Positions 9,702 to 22,400 of a DNA stretch of 64,000 nucleotides are shown piece by piece; position 1 is the first letter of the stretch, and the number at the start of each line of letters is the position of its first letter. Both the position numbers and the translations under genes were made by a program. The notes under the pieces were generated by a model, which saw only the letters and a program-made list of their open reading frames with translations, ran no database searches and was not told where the DNA came from. The stretch comes from Bradysia coprophila (lineage: Eukaryota > Arthropoda > Insecta > Diptera > Sciaridae): positions 682,001-746,000 of the forward strand of contig NW_023503496.1 in assembly GCF_014529535.1 (NCBI RefSeq), read 5' to 3'.

Positions 9702-9799
9702 TTTTAGTAGTAGAGGAATTATTTCGCAGTTGTTGTTCGATTGAAGAACAGCTGTTTAATGTGAAAATTTTGTTTATTTCTTGCGTATTTATAGGAAAG

Positions 9800-12700
9800 T
9801 TAGTTGGAATCCTCGATAACTAAGTTTTCTAAATTGAAAGTTACGTGCTTTTTAACTTTTATTTCTTGGATTACTTTTTCTTCCGAAAGTTGAAAACACG
9901 GTTTGAGACGGTCAATACTTATGACTTTTTCAGTTCCTTTGATTTTCAAAGTGAAGTGTTTTTTGTCTCGTTTTACTACTTCAAATGGTCCTTCGTAATT
10001 TGGTTGGAGAGGTTTTTTATACCCATCCTTACGAACGAACACATGTGAACAATCTTTAAGATTTTTGTAAACAAAGATTTTTTGTTTATGATGATTTGAG
10101 CTCTCTGTGGGTTGAATATCGTTCATATGTCTTTTTAATTTTTCTACAAAAAGAAAAGGATCTTTTGTAGGATTTGCTTCAGCGTTATTGAAGAAATGGT
10201 AGGGCAATCGTATTGTTGAACCGTAGACCATTTCTGAGACTGAAGCGTTTAAATTTGGTAGGATAATTGATCGTAATCCTAGCAATATTAACGGAAGGAT
10301 TTCAACCCAATTGGAATTGTTATGGCATTTTATAGAATTTTTTAATGTTGTGTGCCATCGTTCTACAATTCCATTTGCTTGAGGATGGTATGAAGTCGTT
10401 CGAATCCGTTTAGTTCCGAGGAGTTTGTTAAGTTGATCAAAGAGATCGGATTCGAACTGTTTACCTTGATCTGTCGTTATGATTTCTGGTACTCCAAAAC
10501 GAGAGATCCAATGGTACAGAAGATGTTTTGCAACTGTCTCAGCCGAGGCATCTTTTATTGGAATGGCTTCTGGCCAACGGGTGAAACGGTCGATTATTGT
10601 TATACAATAGCGGTATCCTTCGGAAACGTTAAGCGGTCCTACTATGTCTAAATGAATGTGATTGAATCGTTCATTAGGAACCTCAATTGGTTGAATTGGG
10701 CTTGAATTGTGACGAGTGATTTTACATTTTTGACATGGAATACAACTCTGACAAAATTTTTTTATATCTTTGGACATTGTAGGCCAAACGAAATCTCTTT
10801 TGATTGAGTCTGTTGAAGCCTTTATTCCAGGATGAGAAAATTTGTGGACATTGTCAAAAATTATTTTACGAAAACTAGGAGGGATAACCGGTCGTAGTTT
10901 TCCTGTGGAAATGTCACAATATAATTTGGCGCCTTTGTAGTCTGTTTTAATTACGTGGAGACTAGAATTAAGGTTTTCGCAAAACTTTTTGTCGTTTTGT
11001 TGTGCTTGTGACAATTTTTTATAATCGATTGAACTCTCGAAAGATATTGCATAGATCGAGTTAATAGTGGCGATACGTGATAGAGTATCTGCGACTATGT
11101 TCTTTTTTCCAGGGACATGACGAATATCAGTGGAAAATTGAGAAATATAATTCAATTGTCGTATTTGTCGTGGTGTCGCTTTATCGGATTTTGAGTTGAA
11201 GGCATGTGTTAGGGGTTTGTGATCTGTAAATATGGTAAAATCAGTTCCTTCTAGTGTTGAGCGGAAGTGTTTTATTCCTTCATAAATGGCAAGCAATTCT
11301 TTGTCATAAGTTGAGTAACTTGTTTGAGCTTCTGACAATTTTTGTGAGTAGAATGCTAATGGTTGCCATTCATTGTTATTCCATTGAAGAATCACACCTC
11401 CTAAAGCGAAATCGGAAGCGTCGACGTGTAAAGAGATTTTAGCTTTTGGATCTGGGTGTGCAAGTAATGTTGCATTGGCTAAATCTGTTTTACATTTTTC
11501 GAACGCGTCTATCATATTTTTTGTCCAATTAATTGGCGTTTGGTCTTTTTTTACGTTTCTTTTCATGCAGGAGAAGAGTGGTATTTGTGTTTCTGCTGCA
11601 TGAGGCATAAAACGACGGAAGAAATTTATTAAGCCGAGGAATTGTTTTAATTCGTGAACTTTTTGTGGTAACGGGTAGTTCAAAATTGTATCAACTCGAG
11701 ACTTAATTGGTTTTGTTCCGTGGTTATCGATATGAAACCCAAGGAATTCGATTTCTTTTTGACCAAATATAGATTTGTTTAAGTTGATGACTAAGCCATA
11801 TTCGTTTAAACGAGCGAAGAGTTTTCGTAAATGTTCTTTATGTTCTTCTTCGTTTTCAGAAGCTATTAAAATATCGTCAAGGTAAATAAAACAAAAATCT
11901 AGTCCTTGAAGAATTTCGTGAATAAAACGTTGAAAAGTCTGTGCTGCGTTACATAAACCAAAGGTCATAAATGGGAATTCAAAAAGACCGAATGGTGTAA
12001 TTATGGCAGTTTTTTGTACATCATCTTCATGCATAGGAATTTGATGATAGGCTCGAACTAGGTCAACCTTACTAAAAATCTTTTTACCGTGCAAAAAATA
12101 ATTAAAGTCTTGCATGTTTGGTATCGGGTAACGATCAGGTAAGGTGTGAGCATTTAGTCTGCGATAATCGCCGCATGGTCTCCAACCACCTGTTGGTTTA
12201 GGTGTTATGTGTAATGGAGTGGCCCATGGGCTATTTGATGGTCTGCAAATACCGAGACGTAACATTTCATCAAATTCCGCTTTTGCTACTTGTAATTTTT
12301 CCGGATTTAATCGTCGTGCTTTTGCAAATAAAGGAGGACAATTAGTTACAATCCGGTGTTTGACGTTATGCCTTTTGTTTGTTGTTTTGAATGAATTCAT
12401 GTCGAGAATATCCGGGAATTCATTTGCAATTTGGTGATAGACAGATATGTTAGATACTGTTGTAACTGATTGACTTGTTGTACTTTGGACTTCAATTCCA
12501 TTAACAGTAAGTGAAGTTAAGTTGTCGATGAGTTTTTTGTTTTTGATGTCAACTAAGAGATCAAATTTTTCGAGAAGGTCAGATCCGATGATTGGTTGTT
12601 GCACGTCTGCAATAACAAATATCCAACGAATGTTACGTCGGAGGCCCAAATTGAGGGTGACGGATTTGCTTCCATAAGTTTTAATTTGCGAACCATTAGC

Positions 12701-12910
12701 GGCATGCAAAGTAAAAGTACATGGAGCATGACTTTTCTCTTTCGATGTTGGTGGAATAACGGAAATATCTGCACCAGTATCTATAAGGAAATTTCTTTTT
12801 GAATTCTTTTCTTGTACGTATAGGCGACTTATTGTTTTGCCTCTATCAAATTGCGCCTTATTTGAATGGCTATTTAGTTTTTTGACTTGTAGTCTCTCGT
12901 GAAAGTACAA
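9800..12910 (-). CDS. pol: Gypsy Pol polyprotein (protease, RT, RNase H, integrase)
   Basis: 1,036 codons without interruption. Domains in order: retropepsin with DTG at about 44-46 and PIIGSDLL near 106-113; reverse transcriptase with YLDD at about 343-346; RNase H with acidic residues near 497, 538 and 563; and integrase with an HHCC zinc domain (about 689-729) and D755, D814, E850. The last two are separated by 35 residues, the DD35E spacing. The C-terminal part carries a DNA-binding-like segment but no clear chromodomain. The protein would be made by a -1 frameshift from Gag, because the frames overlap by 37 bp and no good start lies at the head of Pol. It copies the element RNA into DNA and inserts it. 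The intact frame suggests recent activity. Confidence 0.95.
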   Translation of the reverse strand: MYFHERLQVKKLNSHSNKAQFDRGKTISRLYVQEKNSKRNFLIDTGADISVIPPTSKEKSHAPCTFTLHAANGSQIKTYGSKSVTLNLGLRRNIRWIFVIADVQQPIIGSDLLEKFDLLVDIKNKKLIDNLTSLTVNGIEVQSTTSQSVTTVSNISVYHQIANEFPDILDMNSFKTTNKRHNVKHRIVTNCPPLFAKARRLNPEKLQVAKAEFDEMLRLGICRPSNSPWATPLHITPKPTGGWRPCGDYRRLNAHTLPDRYPIPNMQDFNYFLHGKKIFSKVDLVRAYHQIPMHEDDVQKTAIITPFGLFEFPFMTFGLCNAAQTFQRFIHEILQGLDFCFIYLDDILIASENEEEHKEHLRKLFARLNEYGLVINLNKSIFGQKEIEFLGFHIDNHGTKPIKSRVDTILNYPLPQKVHELKQFLGLINFFRRFMPHAAETQIPLFSCMKRNVKKDQTPINWTKNMIDAFEKCKTDLANATLLAHPDPKAKISLHVDASDFALGGVILQWNNNEWQPLAFYSQKLSEAQTSYSTYDKELLAIYEGIKHFRSTLEGTDFTIFTDHKPLTHAFNSKSDKATPRQIRQLNYISQFSTDIRHVPGKKNIVADTLSRIATINSIYAISFESSIDYKKLSQAQQNDKKFCENLNSSLHVIKTDYKGAKLYCDISTGKLRPVIPPSFRKIIFDNVHKFSHPGIKASTDSIKRDFVWPTMSKDIKKFCQSCIPCQKCKITRHNSSPIQPIEVPNERFNHIHLDIVGPLNVSEGYRYCITIIDRFTRWPEAIPIKDASAETVAKHLLYHWISRFGVPEIITTDQGKQFESDLFDQLNKLLGTKRIRTTSYHPQANGIVERWHTTLKNSIKCHNNSNWVEILPLILLGLRSIILPNLNASVSEMVYGSTIRLPYHFFNNAEANPTKDPFLFVEKLKRHMNDIQPTESSNHHKQKIFVYKNLKDCSHVFVRKDGYKKPLQPNYEGPFEVVKRDKKHFTLKIKGTEKVISIDRLKPCFQLSEEKVIQEIKVKKHVTFNLENLVIEDSN

Positions 12911-13746
12911 GGCGGATTATCTTTATTTTTGGGTTCATCATTGGTGCAACGTTTTGCTTTATTCTTATGAGTCTGATGATACCAACAATGATTGGGATTT
13001 CGTCTCGTTTGACTGTTCGAACGAGAGGGAGAACGATATCGTTTATCAGAACTGGAGCGAGATCTAGAATAACCGAGTTTCTTTTGTAGAGAATCGATCT
13101 TATCTTCCAGCTTGCAGAACTGCTTTTCGAAATCGATTTCAGACTTCTTACCATAAGAAAAGGCTTGGATCGATGTTTTGTCTAAGGTTTCGTATATTTT
13201 ATCAGCCATGATTACTTGGCGTTCCAACGGTTCGGTGGAACAAGCCAAAATGGACTGAATTTGTTGTGGCAATCGATTAGACCATAACTCATGTAGGAGT
13301 TCGTTGCTAACTTTATTACATGAGTTGTCTTGCATCTTACGTAGTAAGGTGGAAGGTTTTTCATCATTTATAGAAAGATCGGAAAAAAGTGTTTTAATCT
13401 TTTGGCGATCTGATTCTTTAAATACTTCAACTAATCGATTTTTAAGAGTCTGATATTTACCATTGTCGGGTGGATTTTTGACTATATTACTGACAGCCGT
13501 AAGGGTATCACTGTCTAGCTTTCCAACAAGGTGGTTATATTTTGTATTATCAGCTCTTATGCCAGCAGAGAGAAACTGGGCTACAACCTGCAGAAACCAA
13601 AGTTCGGGGTCTGCTTTCCAGAAAGGTGGTATTTTTATCTGGATGGTGTTTATTGCACCCCTTATGTTATTTGCTGGTCCAGGTGGTATAATTCCATCTA
13701 CCTCTTCTAATGGAATGTCATTACCAGCATCATTACCTTCAGCCAT
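12874..13746 (-). CDS. gag: Gypsy Gag protein
   Basis: 290 residues starting [10 protein letters not shown]. The N-terminal part (about 38-80: [14 protein letters not shown]...AGI...[11 protein letters not shown]) is the capsid-like region typical of arthropod Gypsy Gags (the DUF7041 type, from memory of the family). A helical capsid follows, then a lysine/arginine/serine-rich tail with CWYH...AKRC...C, a nucleocapsid-like Cys/His segment. Gag forms the particle that packages the element RNA. The ORF begins about 195 bp inside the 5' LTR boundary. Its stop lies directly after the AAAAAAC slippery site that leads into Pol. Confidence 0.9.
   Translation of the reverse strand: MAEGNDAGNDIPLEEVDGIIPPGPANNIRGAINTIQIKIPPFWKADPELWFLQVVAQFLSAGIRADNTKYNHLVGKLDSDTLTAVSNIVKNPPDNGKYQTLKNRLVEVFKESDRQKIKTLFSDLSINDEKPSTLLRKMQDNSCNKVSNELLHELWSNRLPQQIQSILACSTEPLERQVIMADKIYETLDKTSIQAFSYGKKSEIDFEKQFCKLEDKIDSLQKKLGYSRSRSSSDKRYRSPSRSNSQTRRNPNHCWYHQTHKNKAKRCTNDEPKNKDNPPCTFTRDYKSKN
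12877..12883 (-). promoter_or_regulatory. -1 ribosomal frameshift site of Gypsy gag-pol
   Basis: The minus strand reads TCA-AAA-AAC-TAA in the Gag frame, so the heptamer A-AAA-AAC has the classical X-XXY-YYZ arrangement right before the Gag stop. Slipping back one base enters the Pol frame. No downstream structure was computed. Confidence 0.75.
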
Positions 13747-13925
13747 TATTAAGTGGTAAACTCAACAGTTGGATTTGAAGGGTTTTTGGTTTTTGTCTCC
13801 ACAGATATTTGATCTGGACAGTAAGACAAAAACTTTTGTGTTAAAAGTTTGATTGAATTGTAAAAATCAAATCAAAGTTTTTAACAATTTGTTGCTGACT
13901 CGAGGTTTACAAGTAAACGTTCAAA

Positions 13926-13938
13926 GTCGGGGTCACCA
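13926..13938 (-). promoter_or_regulatory. Primer-binding site of Gypsy element
   Basis: TGGTGACCCCGAC begins three bases inside the 5' LTR. TGG complements the CCA end of a tRNA; which tRNA was not determined. Confidence 0.65.
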
Positions 13939-13941
13939 ATT

Positions 13942-14086
13942 TGTGGAGGAAGAGAAACGCATTGTTCACTCGTCTATATCCAAAACTGGAATGAATTTAT
14001 TTCACAGTCGTACAGGGTATTTATAACTAAGCTCGGAGGTTACTCTGTTAATTACAATTTAAAGGCAATCTATGATCGCCACCACA
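13942..14086 (-). repeat. 5' LTR of Gypsy element
   Basis: 145 bp, near-identical to 8425-8569, and followed by AGCT (14087-14090). Confidence 0.95.
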
Positions 14087-14090
14087 AGCT

Positions 14091-14387
14091 TTTTGTGGTG
14101 GCTCAACCATAAGACCGTCAGTAGTCTGCAAGGATAGTGATGAATTGGAACTTCATTTCGATTACGATTCGCTATAATTGTTCGGGTGCAAATTGATATT
14201 GTCTTCCTAGTGCATTGTATCAAGTACTACTGTCGCTATGGCCTGATGAGAAATGGTATTTTTGAAATTGTGATGAATTTTCGGAAATTTTATTTCCCTA
14301 AAATTGGCCCTCATTACAACACATGTCAAAACTCAGTACTAACAGACGCAGTCCAACAACATTATAACGCCAAACACTGACCCCTGA
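14091..14387. other. Spacer with degraded repeat, no gene seen
   Basis: A phrase resembling ATTACGATTCGCTA and the following ~80 bp has weak counterparts near 28020-28110 and 40720-40790. No coding evidence. Confidence 0.4.
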
Positions 14388-14645
14388 ATGCAAACCCCCA
14401 GCGGATCAGAGAAATTACGGATCCAGACTTTGCGGTGAATTCATTTTCGTCATCATCGTCATAATTTATTGTGAGTGTTGCTGCGTGTTCTAAGTTTGTA
14501 TGGAATCGAATTCTGAATTCACCTCACCACTAGCTACAACTCGACGCGAACGAATTTAATACATGTGTACAACATGACGAAACTGAATTCACTTGAAAGT
14601 CGGGATCCGTGCGTAACTGCGCATTAACCTTCAGTGTTCTTTGCT
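14388..14645. repeat. Dispersed repeat of the ACTGAAGGTAATG-ended family
   Basis: Blocks GGATCAGAGAAATTACGGATCC, the ACATGACG motif and GGATCCGTGCGTAACTGCGC recur at 31194-31955 and 51330-51500, and the right end has ACCTTCAGTGTT. This copy is diverged. Confidence 0.6.
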
Positions 14646-14795
14646 TTAGTCTAAACAATCTCGTATAATAGCTTGTCTTTCCGAAGAGTTCCCGTGAAGA
14701 GACGCCCAGAAACACAAAGAATGGTAAATTTCTCTTTATTGCGTTTCTTCACGTTCTGGCGATTTTTCGTGGTGATTAAACAAATAAAAAACAAG

Positions 14796-15912
14796 GCATC
14801 AGAACAGTCGGAGCGTTTGCTGCGACTTAGCCCCGTACGACCCGTAATCCTATTTCGTCCGTAACCATAATACGTCCGTAGCCGTAATACGTCCGGAACC
14901 CTAATACGTGTACAACCCTCTAATGCGTCTGTTACCAAAATGCAAGTCAAGTTGGGCATGGTCAAATTTACTGAAAGTGTTCATTTTTAAAATTGCGCAT
15001 AGCGCAATTACGAAAGCCCGTACGAAGTACCTCTCAAATAAAATCAACAATTTACGACATTATTTTAGAAACCCAAAATTTTTTGCCAACTATCCATTGG
15101 GTATTCAATTACCTCTCAAATAAAACAAAAATTAGCAAAATCGGATGATATTTACTCGATTTACGTGCAAAAAACACTTAGGGCCGAGTAGCGGCCTTAG
15201 TCCAAGGGCCCAAGTTTAAAACTTTTTTTGCCATAATTCTATTCGGCATTCAATTATCTCTCAAATGAAACAAAAACTAGCAAAATCGGATGAGATTTAC
15301 TCGATTTATGTGCAAAAAATACTTAGGGCCGAGTACCGGCCTTAGTCCAAGGGCCCTAATTTGAAACTTTTTTTGCCACGTTCTTTTCGGTATTCAATTA
15401 CCTTCCATAAAAAACTAAATCTCGCAAAATCGGATGAGATTTACTCGATTTATGTGCAAAATACGCTTAGGGCCGAGTAACGAACTTTGAGCCCTCCCAA
15501 CAAGCCCGCGTTGCATCTTACTCAAAAACGATGTTCAGCAACTTTGTTCTACTCGTCAATACCTTTCATTTGATATATCACAAGCAGCTATTGCGTGCGT
15601 ATTTCGGTAGATATCGTCGAAAGACTGAAAAACACCTATAGGGCCCTAGCTCTGGAAGGGCCGACCCTACCATGCCCAATTTCGAACTTGACCTTACTTT
15701 TGTCGATACCAATCGGGGAAAAAAAGAATTTTGAAAAAGGTTGTGATTTACTCAAGCTAGAGGGGTCACGGACAGACGGACATTTTTTTTATTGCGGATT
15801 CGTTTTCTATGAACATAGACAAATGCTTTGCCCTCACCGTCTGCTTCTAATTCAACATGTTACAAACGGCATATTAATCTTATAAGCCCCCAGTACTTCG
15901 TACGGGGCTAAA
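14796..15912. repeat. Dispersed repeat (copy C), inverted relative to 1-782
   Basis: Shares ATCAGAACAGTCGGAGCG, the TTGCGCATAGCGCAATTACG palindrome and three ~145-bp units (from about 15140, 15290 and 15430; phrase CTTAGGGCCGAGTA) with the repeat at the window start. Short degenerate units of about 18 bp (AATACGTCCGTAACC type) lie at 14840-14940. The right end (CAGTACTTCGTACGGGGCT) resembles the ends of the 1.2-kb repeats at 24677 and 59060, and all carry a CGGACAGACGGACA phrase. Confidence 0.65.
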
Positions 15913-16411
15913 AATGACGATGATTTGGTTCGATCCTAGGAAATTTATCCTTTTACAAAAGGTGGAAAAGGTGTTATATTCAATCCTAAGGAAACTATCC
16001 TTTGACGAAAGGTAACACTTTGCCGTTTGATTGTTCTTGGCGTTTCTTTACACTCACTTCATGGTAATTCATCATTTTCGGTTTAAATCACTAAGAAAAA
16101 TCGCCAGAATGTGAAGAAACGCCAAAATATGACAAATCGCCAAAATATGACCAATCGCAAAAAAAATCTTGGCATTTTGACTTCAGGGATACGTCACTGC
16201 TATCTATTGAACAATTGAGTGCTACAATGACGTAGTGTAGCACTCGAATTCACCGAAACTTCAGTGGTTTATATACTTTGGGAGAACAAATTCTTTCTCG
16301 ATTACAGAATCCTTTGGTGAGAGATTGACTTCTCCAGACTTGTGCTCGGAATAGGGATATTGTTTGCCCACGAAATATGAGACAACAACGTTTAAAATCA
16401 CAAAATTTTGC
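15913..16411. other. Spacer with small repeats, no gene seen
   Basis: Contains GATCCTAGGAAATTTATCC- and TCCTTTGACGAAAGGTAAC-like phrases related to the 52-bp repeats at 33.6 kb, and an inverted GGCGTTTCTT / AAGAAACGCC pair (16035-16125). No gene. Confidence 0.4.
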
Positions 16412-16417
16412 TTTATT
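16412..16417 (-). terminator. AATAAA polyadenylation signal of second monooxygenase gene
   Basis: AATAAA on the minus strand about 77 nt after the TGA stop at 16494-16496. Confidence 0.6.
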
Positions 16418-16493
16418 TGCCATGACACACAGTACACGAAAGCTTTGGTTTAATTTTGGGCAACTAGTCCAGCCAGCACACAAATTTCTTTCT

Positions 16494-19400
16494 TCATTTA
16501 ATTTCAAATTTAGACCAGTCGGTGGTTCTAGTCTGTCTCCAGTAGTTGGTGCAATTGTCACCCCACAGAGTCGTTATGACACCTCTTCCGTTAACATACC
16601 ACGAACCACAATCTTCACTGTTCCACACGGTGTTCTTCAAATCCGCTTTCAACTTGTCCATAAACTCGTCTTCAGCCTCAACTTTCAGATTGATCACCCT
16701 AGCGTTTCGTCGCATCATTTCCCGGACGGCATTGATCATAAAATTGACCTGACATTCGATCATGAAAATGACGGAGCTGTGACCGAGTGCCTGTTCGGAA
16801 AACGACGAGAAGAGGATGTCAGTGCACAAAATGGAAAATCAGCTTCGGATTGGCACTTACCGTATTGGGCCCAAGGAGAGCGAAGAGGTTTGGCGATGAA
16901 CTGAAGACGATTCCGTAATAGCTTCGGGGCTCTTTATCGACCCAAGCTTGGAGCACATTCTGGCCATCTTTTCCGAATATTTGCATGGGGCTGCAGTAAT
17001 CATGAACTTTGAAGCCAGTGGCCAGTATCAGAACCTGTAATCGCAAATCCGTAATTAGCAATGGATCTTATGCTCCTGCAGCTAATTGATAATTGGAAGT
17101 TTATAGCAGTTGCCATTCCTTCCCGTAGCCCCATCACTCACATCGATTTCCTCTTTTGTTCCATCCTTGGTGTAGATCGTCCGATCGACAATTTTGTCAA
17201 TGTGGCTCGTATGTACATGAAGATTGGGCCGTGTCATTGCGCCGTAGTATTGTTCGGACAAAATTACTCGTTTGCATCCGAAACCGTATTTGGGAGTCAG
17301 ATCGTCCAGCAAGTGTTTGTGCGCCCTCAATTCGTTTCGACGATATTTCTTGGTCAATGTGTGGGCTGAAAACGACATCCGATTCGTGTGACTGAACGAA
17401 CTCGCTGTATAACTGTGATCGAACTCACCTAATTTGTTGAACAGGCTGCCTGCATAAAATGCTTTGTGCAATAGCTCGTGCCGTACATAGATCATGCACC
17501 GGTACAGCCACATTATGAACGGTATGTAAAAGAAAATTTTCTTCATGAAATTCGGGAATGTAAACTGAGCCCTGGGGAAAATGTACGGCGGTTTCCGCTG
17601 GTAGCAATGCAGCGTATGAACATCGTCAACGATGCTGGGAATAACCTGAACGGCCGACGCTCCACTGCCAATAACAGCGACTCTTTTATTTTTCAAATCG
17701 ATTTGGTGATTCCACTCGGCCGTATGCATTGCAGGTCCAGTGAAAGCTTTCAATTCGCTCGGAATGTGTGGAATGCGAAGGCCTCCTGGTGCCATGACTC
17801 TAAAATCGCACAAATGGGAGATCATTGCGAAAAGCATAGAGTTAAGTCCCAGACAACGACTTACATAATGTCGAACATCTGCGTCTCGTCATCAGCTTTT
17901 GCGATGGAAGCATTGACATACCGGACAATCCATTTTTTCAGCTGATCATTCCAAGTGAGCGTTTTGACTTCGTGCTGAAACTTGATGTGCTCGTAGATTC
18001 TGTGCTTTCTTGCGACGTCTTTGACATAGTCCAATATCTCCGGCTGGGCTGAGTAGTTTTCGGACCAAGCTAAGAAGGTATTTGTGGAAACAGAGTGATG
18101 TCAAGTCATGATTTTTTGAGTCAAGACAAATACAAATGAGGAGCAGGAAATGGTGATTTACGTCAGGATAAGTTAGTGGATTTTCAATGAGCTGGATATG
18201 TAGAGGGAAGATGGAGCATGAACGTATATCTAAATGCACGAGCGCATGCAGCACACATAGGTACACTGAAACGGTCACATACTTACTTGGATTTAGTTCG
18301 AACGAAAAACTGTACAGATGGCTAGCAACGTCGCACGCACAACCTTTGTAGAAAACAAAACAATCAAACGGTTAAGTGAAGTGTAAATACAAAATATTCA
18401 AAATTTTTAAGATAAAAAAGACTTTTGGCAATGAAAAGAATCAACGGAAAAAGTACGATTTCCTGCATTATTAATGAAAGACTGAACGACAATATAGTTT
18501 CGTGTGTGCACATCATCGGAAGTGGACGTAATATATACAAAAATAATAATTTGCTAATTGACAGAAAGTGTTATCTACACCGCAAAAAAACACTTGGCTG
18601 AATTCTAATTCATTTAAGTGTCCTACTCGAACCGCCAATAAGCCTCCGAGTCAGGCAGTCAAAAAGTAGCACTCGATCATTTGCTGGTCTGAAGAACGCA
18701 AAGAATTAAAAATTCAACTCACATGGTTGTATCTCTTAGAAGTGACCATGTGTCGGGTCGACCGATATTTGTGAAAAGAGCTAGTGACACAGATGGAAAA
18801 ATGAGATTAAAATTTTAAGGTCCAAGGGGAATACTTTCTAATTGAGATTTTTCAGGGATTACATTTGTACTTCTTCATACTTTTTGTGTGAAATTTACCG
18901 ATCGAGGAGTAGCTGAGGTAAACACACAAGAAGTACAATTTCCATCATTTACTGCTCTGCCAAGTAAGGTATTTTATTCAAAAACTTGAGGTAAACTTTT
19001 GAATCCGTGCAGTAAAGTTGACTTTACCTCACGTTTTTGAATAAAGAAATATAATTCCTACAGGGATTAGAACTAAACAACGATATTAGGATTTAATGAT
19101 TAAAGAACATTCATAAATTCCGTATCGCTTTTTCAGTGCTCTCATCAAAATTTAATCTTAAATAAATCAAGAATTATGTAAAAACTATGCTCTTTCTCAT
19201 TGGGTGGTTAGATCATTAGTTTGAACTTTGTAGACCGCATATTTCTCGATTTATTTAAGATTTAATTTTGATGACAGCACTGAAAAAACGTTACGTAATT
19301 TATGTAAATTTATAGGAAAACAGAAACTTTTGAAATGATATGGATAGACCACCCTTTCTCTTGAGGGTATTGCTCCAAAAATTAAAAGTGAGCTTTTTTA

Positions 19401-22400
19401 GATTTTCAGGCATTCAGACCTTAGAAAGTTTTGAGAAGAAAAGGTCAATTGTTATTCAAGCCGTAAGTGCTCTGACAAGTCAAAAAGGAAAGTAAGAAGG
19501 TACTTTAAAAGCAGCGTTAAATCGTGTCATTCTCATAGTAAGGAAGCGCTAAAATAACTTTTTTCGTTCATTTTTCGGTCACACTCGTTCACTTTAAATT
19601 CAAATTATAGAGCGCACTTCATGGCGCACTTACGGGGCGTGAATTGGTCACATTTGTTCGGGAAAATATGTCCTTTAATACAAAACGTTTTTTTTTTACA
19701 AGAAATAAAGCGTTTAAAATATCTCGTTCATATTTTCGGACGTATCGAATGTAGTCATTACGCTCGCAGCATTGCTTCTTTGAATGGCTAAACTTATCCG
19801 TTGTTTTAGATACGCCTTTGATTTTCTTTCTCCCGTTGCTGGTGATATTTTTTTGCCGAGTTTGTCGATGAAATCTATCGCTTCTAAACACCAAACACCC
19901 AAAGTTTCCACAGCAAATGGACGGATCAAGAAGTTCTGCTCCAGTAGTCCTTTGTATTTTCGATGTTTATGTTTTGCTGCTAATTCTGCGACCGACCCAC
20001 TTTTGGAAGATGATAGATTCAAATAAGATGGTGCAAGTGTGTCGGAACATGTCGCATCCCAAACGAGCATTTGACCACGACTCCATGGCACAAGGGTTAC
20101 TCCGTCAACTCTCTTCCCATCATCACGAAACATTCCTGGTGGTTCTTTTCTCGAAGGAATGATAGTTGAATGAAGAGCGTTTTGAATGATTGTGTTCAGA
20201 TCTGCATGAAGAGGTAGACGGCCTGCCCTTTTTGAACAGCTTAGTCCGTGTGTTCCATCGGTTGATACTATATCACCACAAATACATTTGTGTGTTTTAC
20301 AAATATCGGAACCGATACGAAGAGCTGTAGAGATTCGGAACGTGTTGTTGTCCAAAAACGTGCCAACGAATTTGGAAGGTAAAGCTGACAGCCATGCATT
20401 TGACTCGTTAAGTAAAGATGCTAGGTGTCTTGCCTTGTCTTTATTGGATTGAAAATTGAATGATTCCATTTTGTCTAACATAAGTAAATCATCCCATTCA
20501 TTTTGATAAATCTTTCTATCTGGAAGTGAATCGGACACTAGCGACCATTCATTTAGAGCGTCGGTATAATCGGCTATCATTGTCTCATCGGATATATTTG
20601 GCAACATGAGTGTGACGAGATTAATAACTGAATTAATTGAGCTCAAAAATGCAGGAAGTGCAATGTCCTCACATTTTCTAATTCCCATTCCTCCAAAGCG
20701 AATTGGCATTGAAACCTTGGACCATTTCTCATCGTTCAAACGGCAATTCGTTATTGATTCGAATGTTCGCTTGACGTCGTCGTCGATCGATTTCAAATGA
20801 TTATTGTGACGGAAGCATGAACTCGTATATGTTCTTTGAATTTGGAAACAAAAAAAATTCTTTGAAAAACTTTCTACAAAAATGAATTTTAATTCCGCGT
20901 GGAATTAAAACATTTCTTACGAACGAAATGTAGCAGTGACAAGATCGTCGGCTGGAGATGCCGGCTTCTTGTCAGGTAAACAAGAACAGATGATCTAAAA
21001 AATAATTGGATTTTGAACTAAAGTTTCAACAGATCAAAAAGTAATCTGTCTGAGGTGAAATGACAGTAATCCCAGAGGGAATTAAATTTTAATTATGCGA
21101 AAGATTTGGTCACATACTGTCAATTCCTAAAAGATTCAAATATAAGTCCTGGTCCATACTCCTATCTGTGTATACCATCTATGGGTTCGTCAACCATGAC
21201 GAGGAAGCAATTACAGGGCATCAAAATCTTCTTCAAAAATCCAAATACATTTCGAAAATGATGCGCGTACAATGTGCAAATAGCGAAAAAGGGACTACTC
21301 GGACATTGCGAATAGCGAAGAAGAAGCTTCATAATGAAGTGATGTCAAAAAGTTGTCGAACATACAATATACTTACGAACAGTAGAACAATAGAGTTCAT
21401 TTCTGTTGTTCATTTGTTTGTTTGTTCGATGAATTTTTGACATAATTCACGCCATAAGTGCGGTCGAAATTCAAAATGGAAAGTGCGGAGGTCTTTCTAA
21501 CGTAGCGTCATTTTCATACAAATGGTATGAGACAATGAAGCGTTGAAATGTATTTTTCGGTTCACTTTTTCATCGAATAGTTCACTTAAAATTCAAATTT
21601 TAGGCGCACTTACGGCGTGAATTTGGCTAATGCACATAACGTATATTATGAAGTCGATATTCGCACTAAATGGTGCAAATAGCGTTAACCGATAGTTATT
21701 AGAAGAAATATGGTCCCCGCACTGATAAAAAAATTTCGTCAACATACATCCAGTATGTATGAAATGGCTGGCAGACAGCTTCATTTCTGCCTTACTTCGT
21801 ATATGTATATTCTAACGTCTGGCAAGTATATCGTACATGTTCCACGTACAAACATACGAGTGACACGAATAGTCACGAGCAGTACGTATGACTATACGTC
21901 GGACATGTACGATATACATGTCAGACGTTGGATATACATGTCAGACGTTGGAATATACATATCCGAAGTAAGGCAGAAATGAAGCTGTCTGCCAGCCATT
22001 TCATACATACTGGACGTAAATTTTTTTATCAGTGCGTCTAATATACCGTTCATCTACAAATGAATTATCAAAAACAAAAATTTCGTTTTATTTACCCACT
22101 TTTAATGTAACTAAAACAAAACATGTCTCCGATGTCGCTGTATTTACCTTTATTATTAGTAGATAAACATTCAGCATACGCAAAAATTTGTTAATAAATT
22201 TGATATGCGGTCACTGCTGCGTGATATAATATCGACGGACAAACATAGTTTTTGTATTAACCGAAAATGTTGTTTTCAATTGACTCTCTTACGTTTATTT
22301 ATTCATTGTGTTTGCATTCAGTCAACGTTGGCTCATCATTGCATTTTATGAAATATTTTTTGTTTTCGTCTGCTTGTATGTAAACATCGTCCATTGTTAT

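Larger units (their letters stand above)
8425..14086 (-). mobile_element. Complete Ty3/Gypsy LTR retrotransposon
   Basis: A 5,662-bp element lies in minus orientation. It has 145-bp LTRs (8425-8569 and 13942-14086) with TG...CA ends and only two visible differences, plus AGCT target duplications. The order on the minus strand is 5' LTR, primer-binding site, Gag, Pol (protease, reverse transcriptase, RNase H, integrase), two extra ORFs, polypurine tract, 3' LTR. Gag and Pol overlap, with an AAAAAAC slippery heptamer just before the Gag stop. The near-identical LTRs and open reading frames point to a recent insertion that may still be competent. It stands between the two monooxygenase genes, in their orientation. 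Confidence 0.95.

Noticed and set aside
8582..9755. Envelope gene for the Gypsy element
   Set aside because: No signal peptide, membrane segment or furin-type site in either ORF; their patterns are protease-like and nucleocapsid-like.
16377..16904. 175-codon plus-strand ORF opposite the last exons of monooxygenase copy 2
   Set aside because: It is the antisense shadow of exons 7-8, whose minus-strand frame has conserved motifs and splice sites.
21718..22036. Second Transib-like element because it starts CACTG
   Set aside because: No 5-bp GC-rich duplication at the ends and the terminus does not follow the CACAGTG form.
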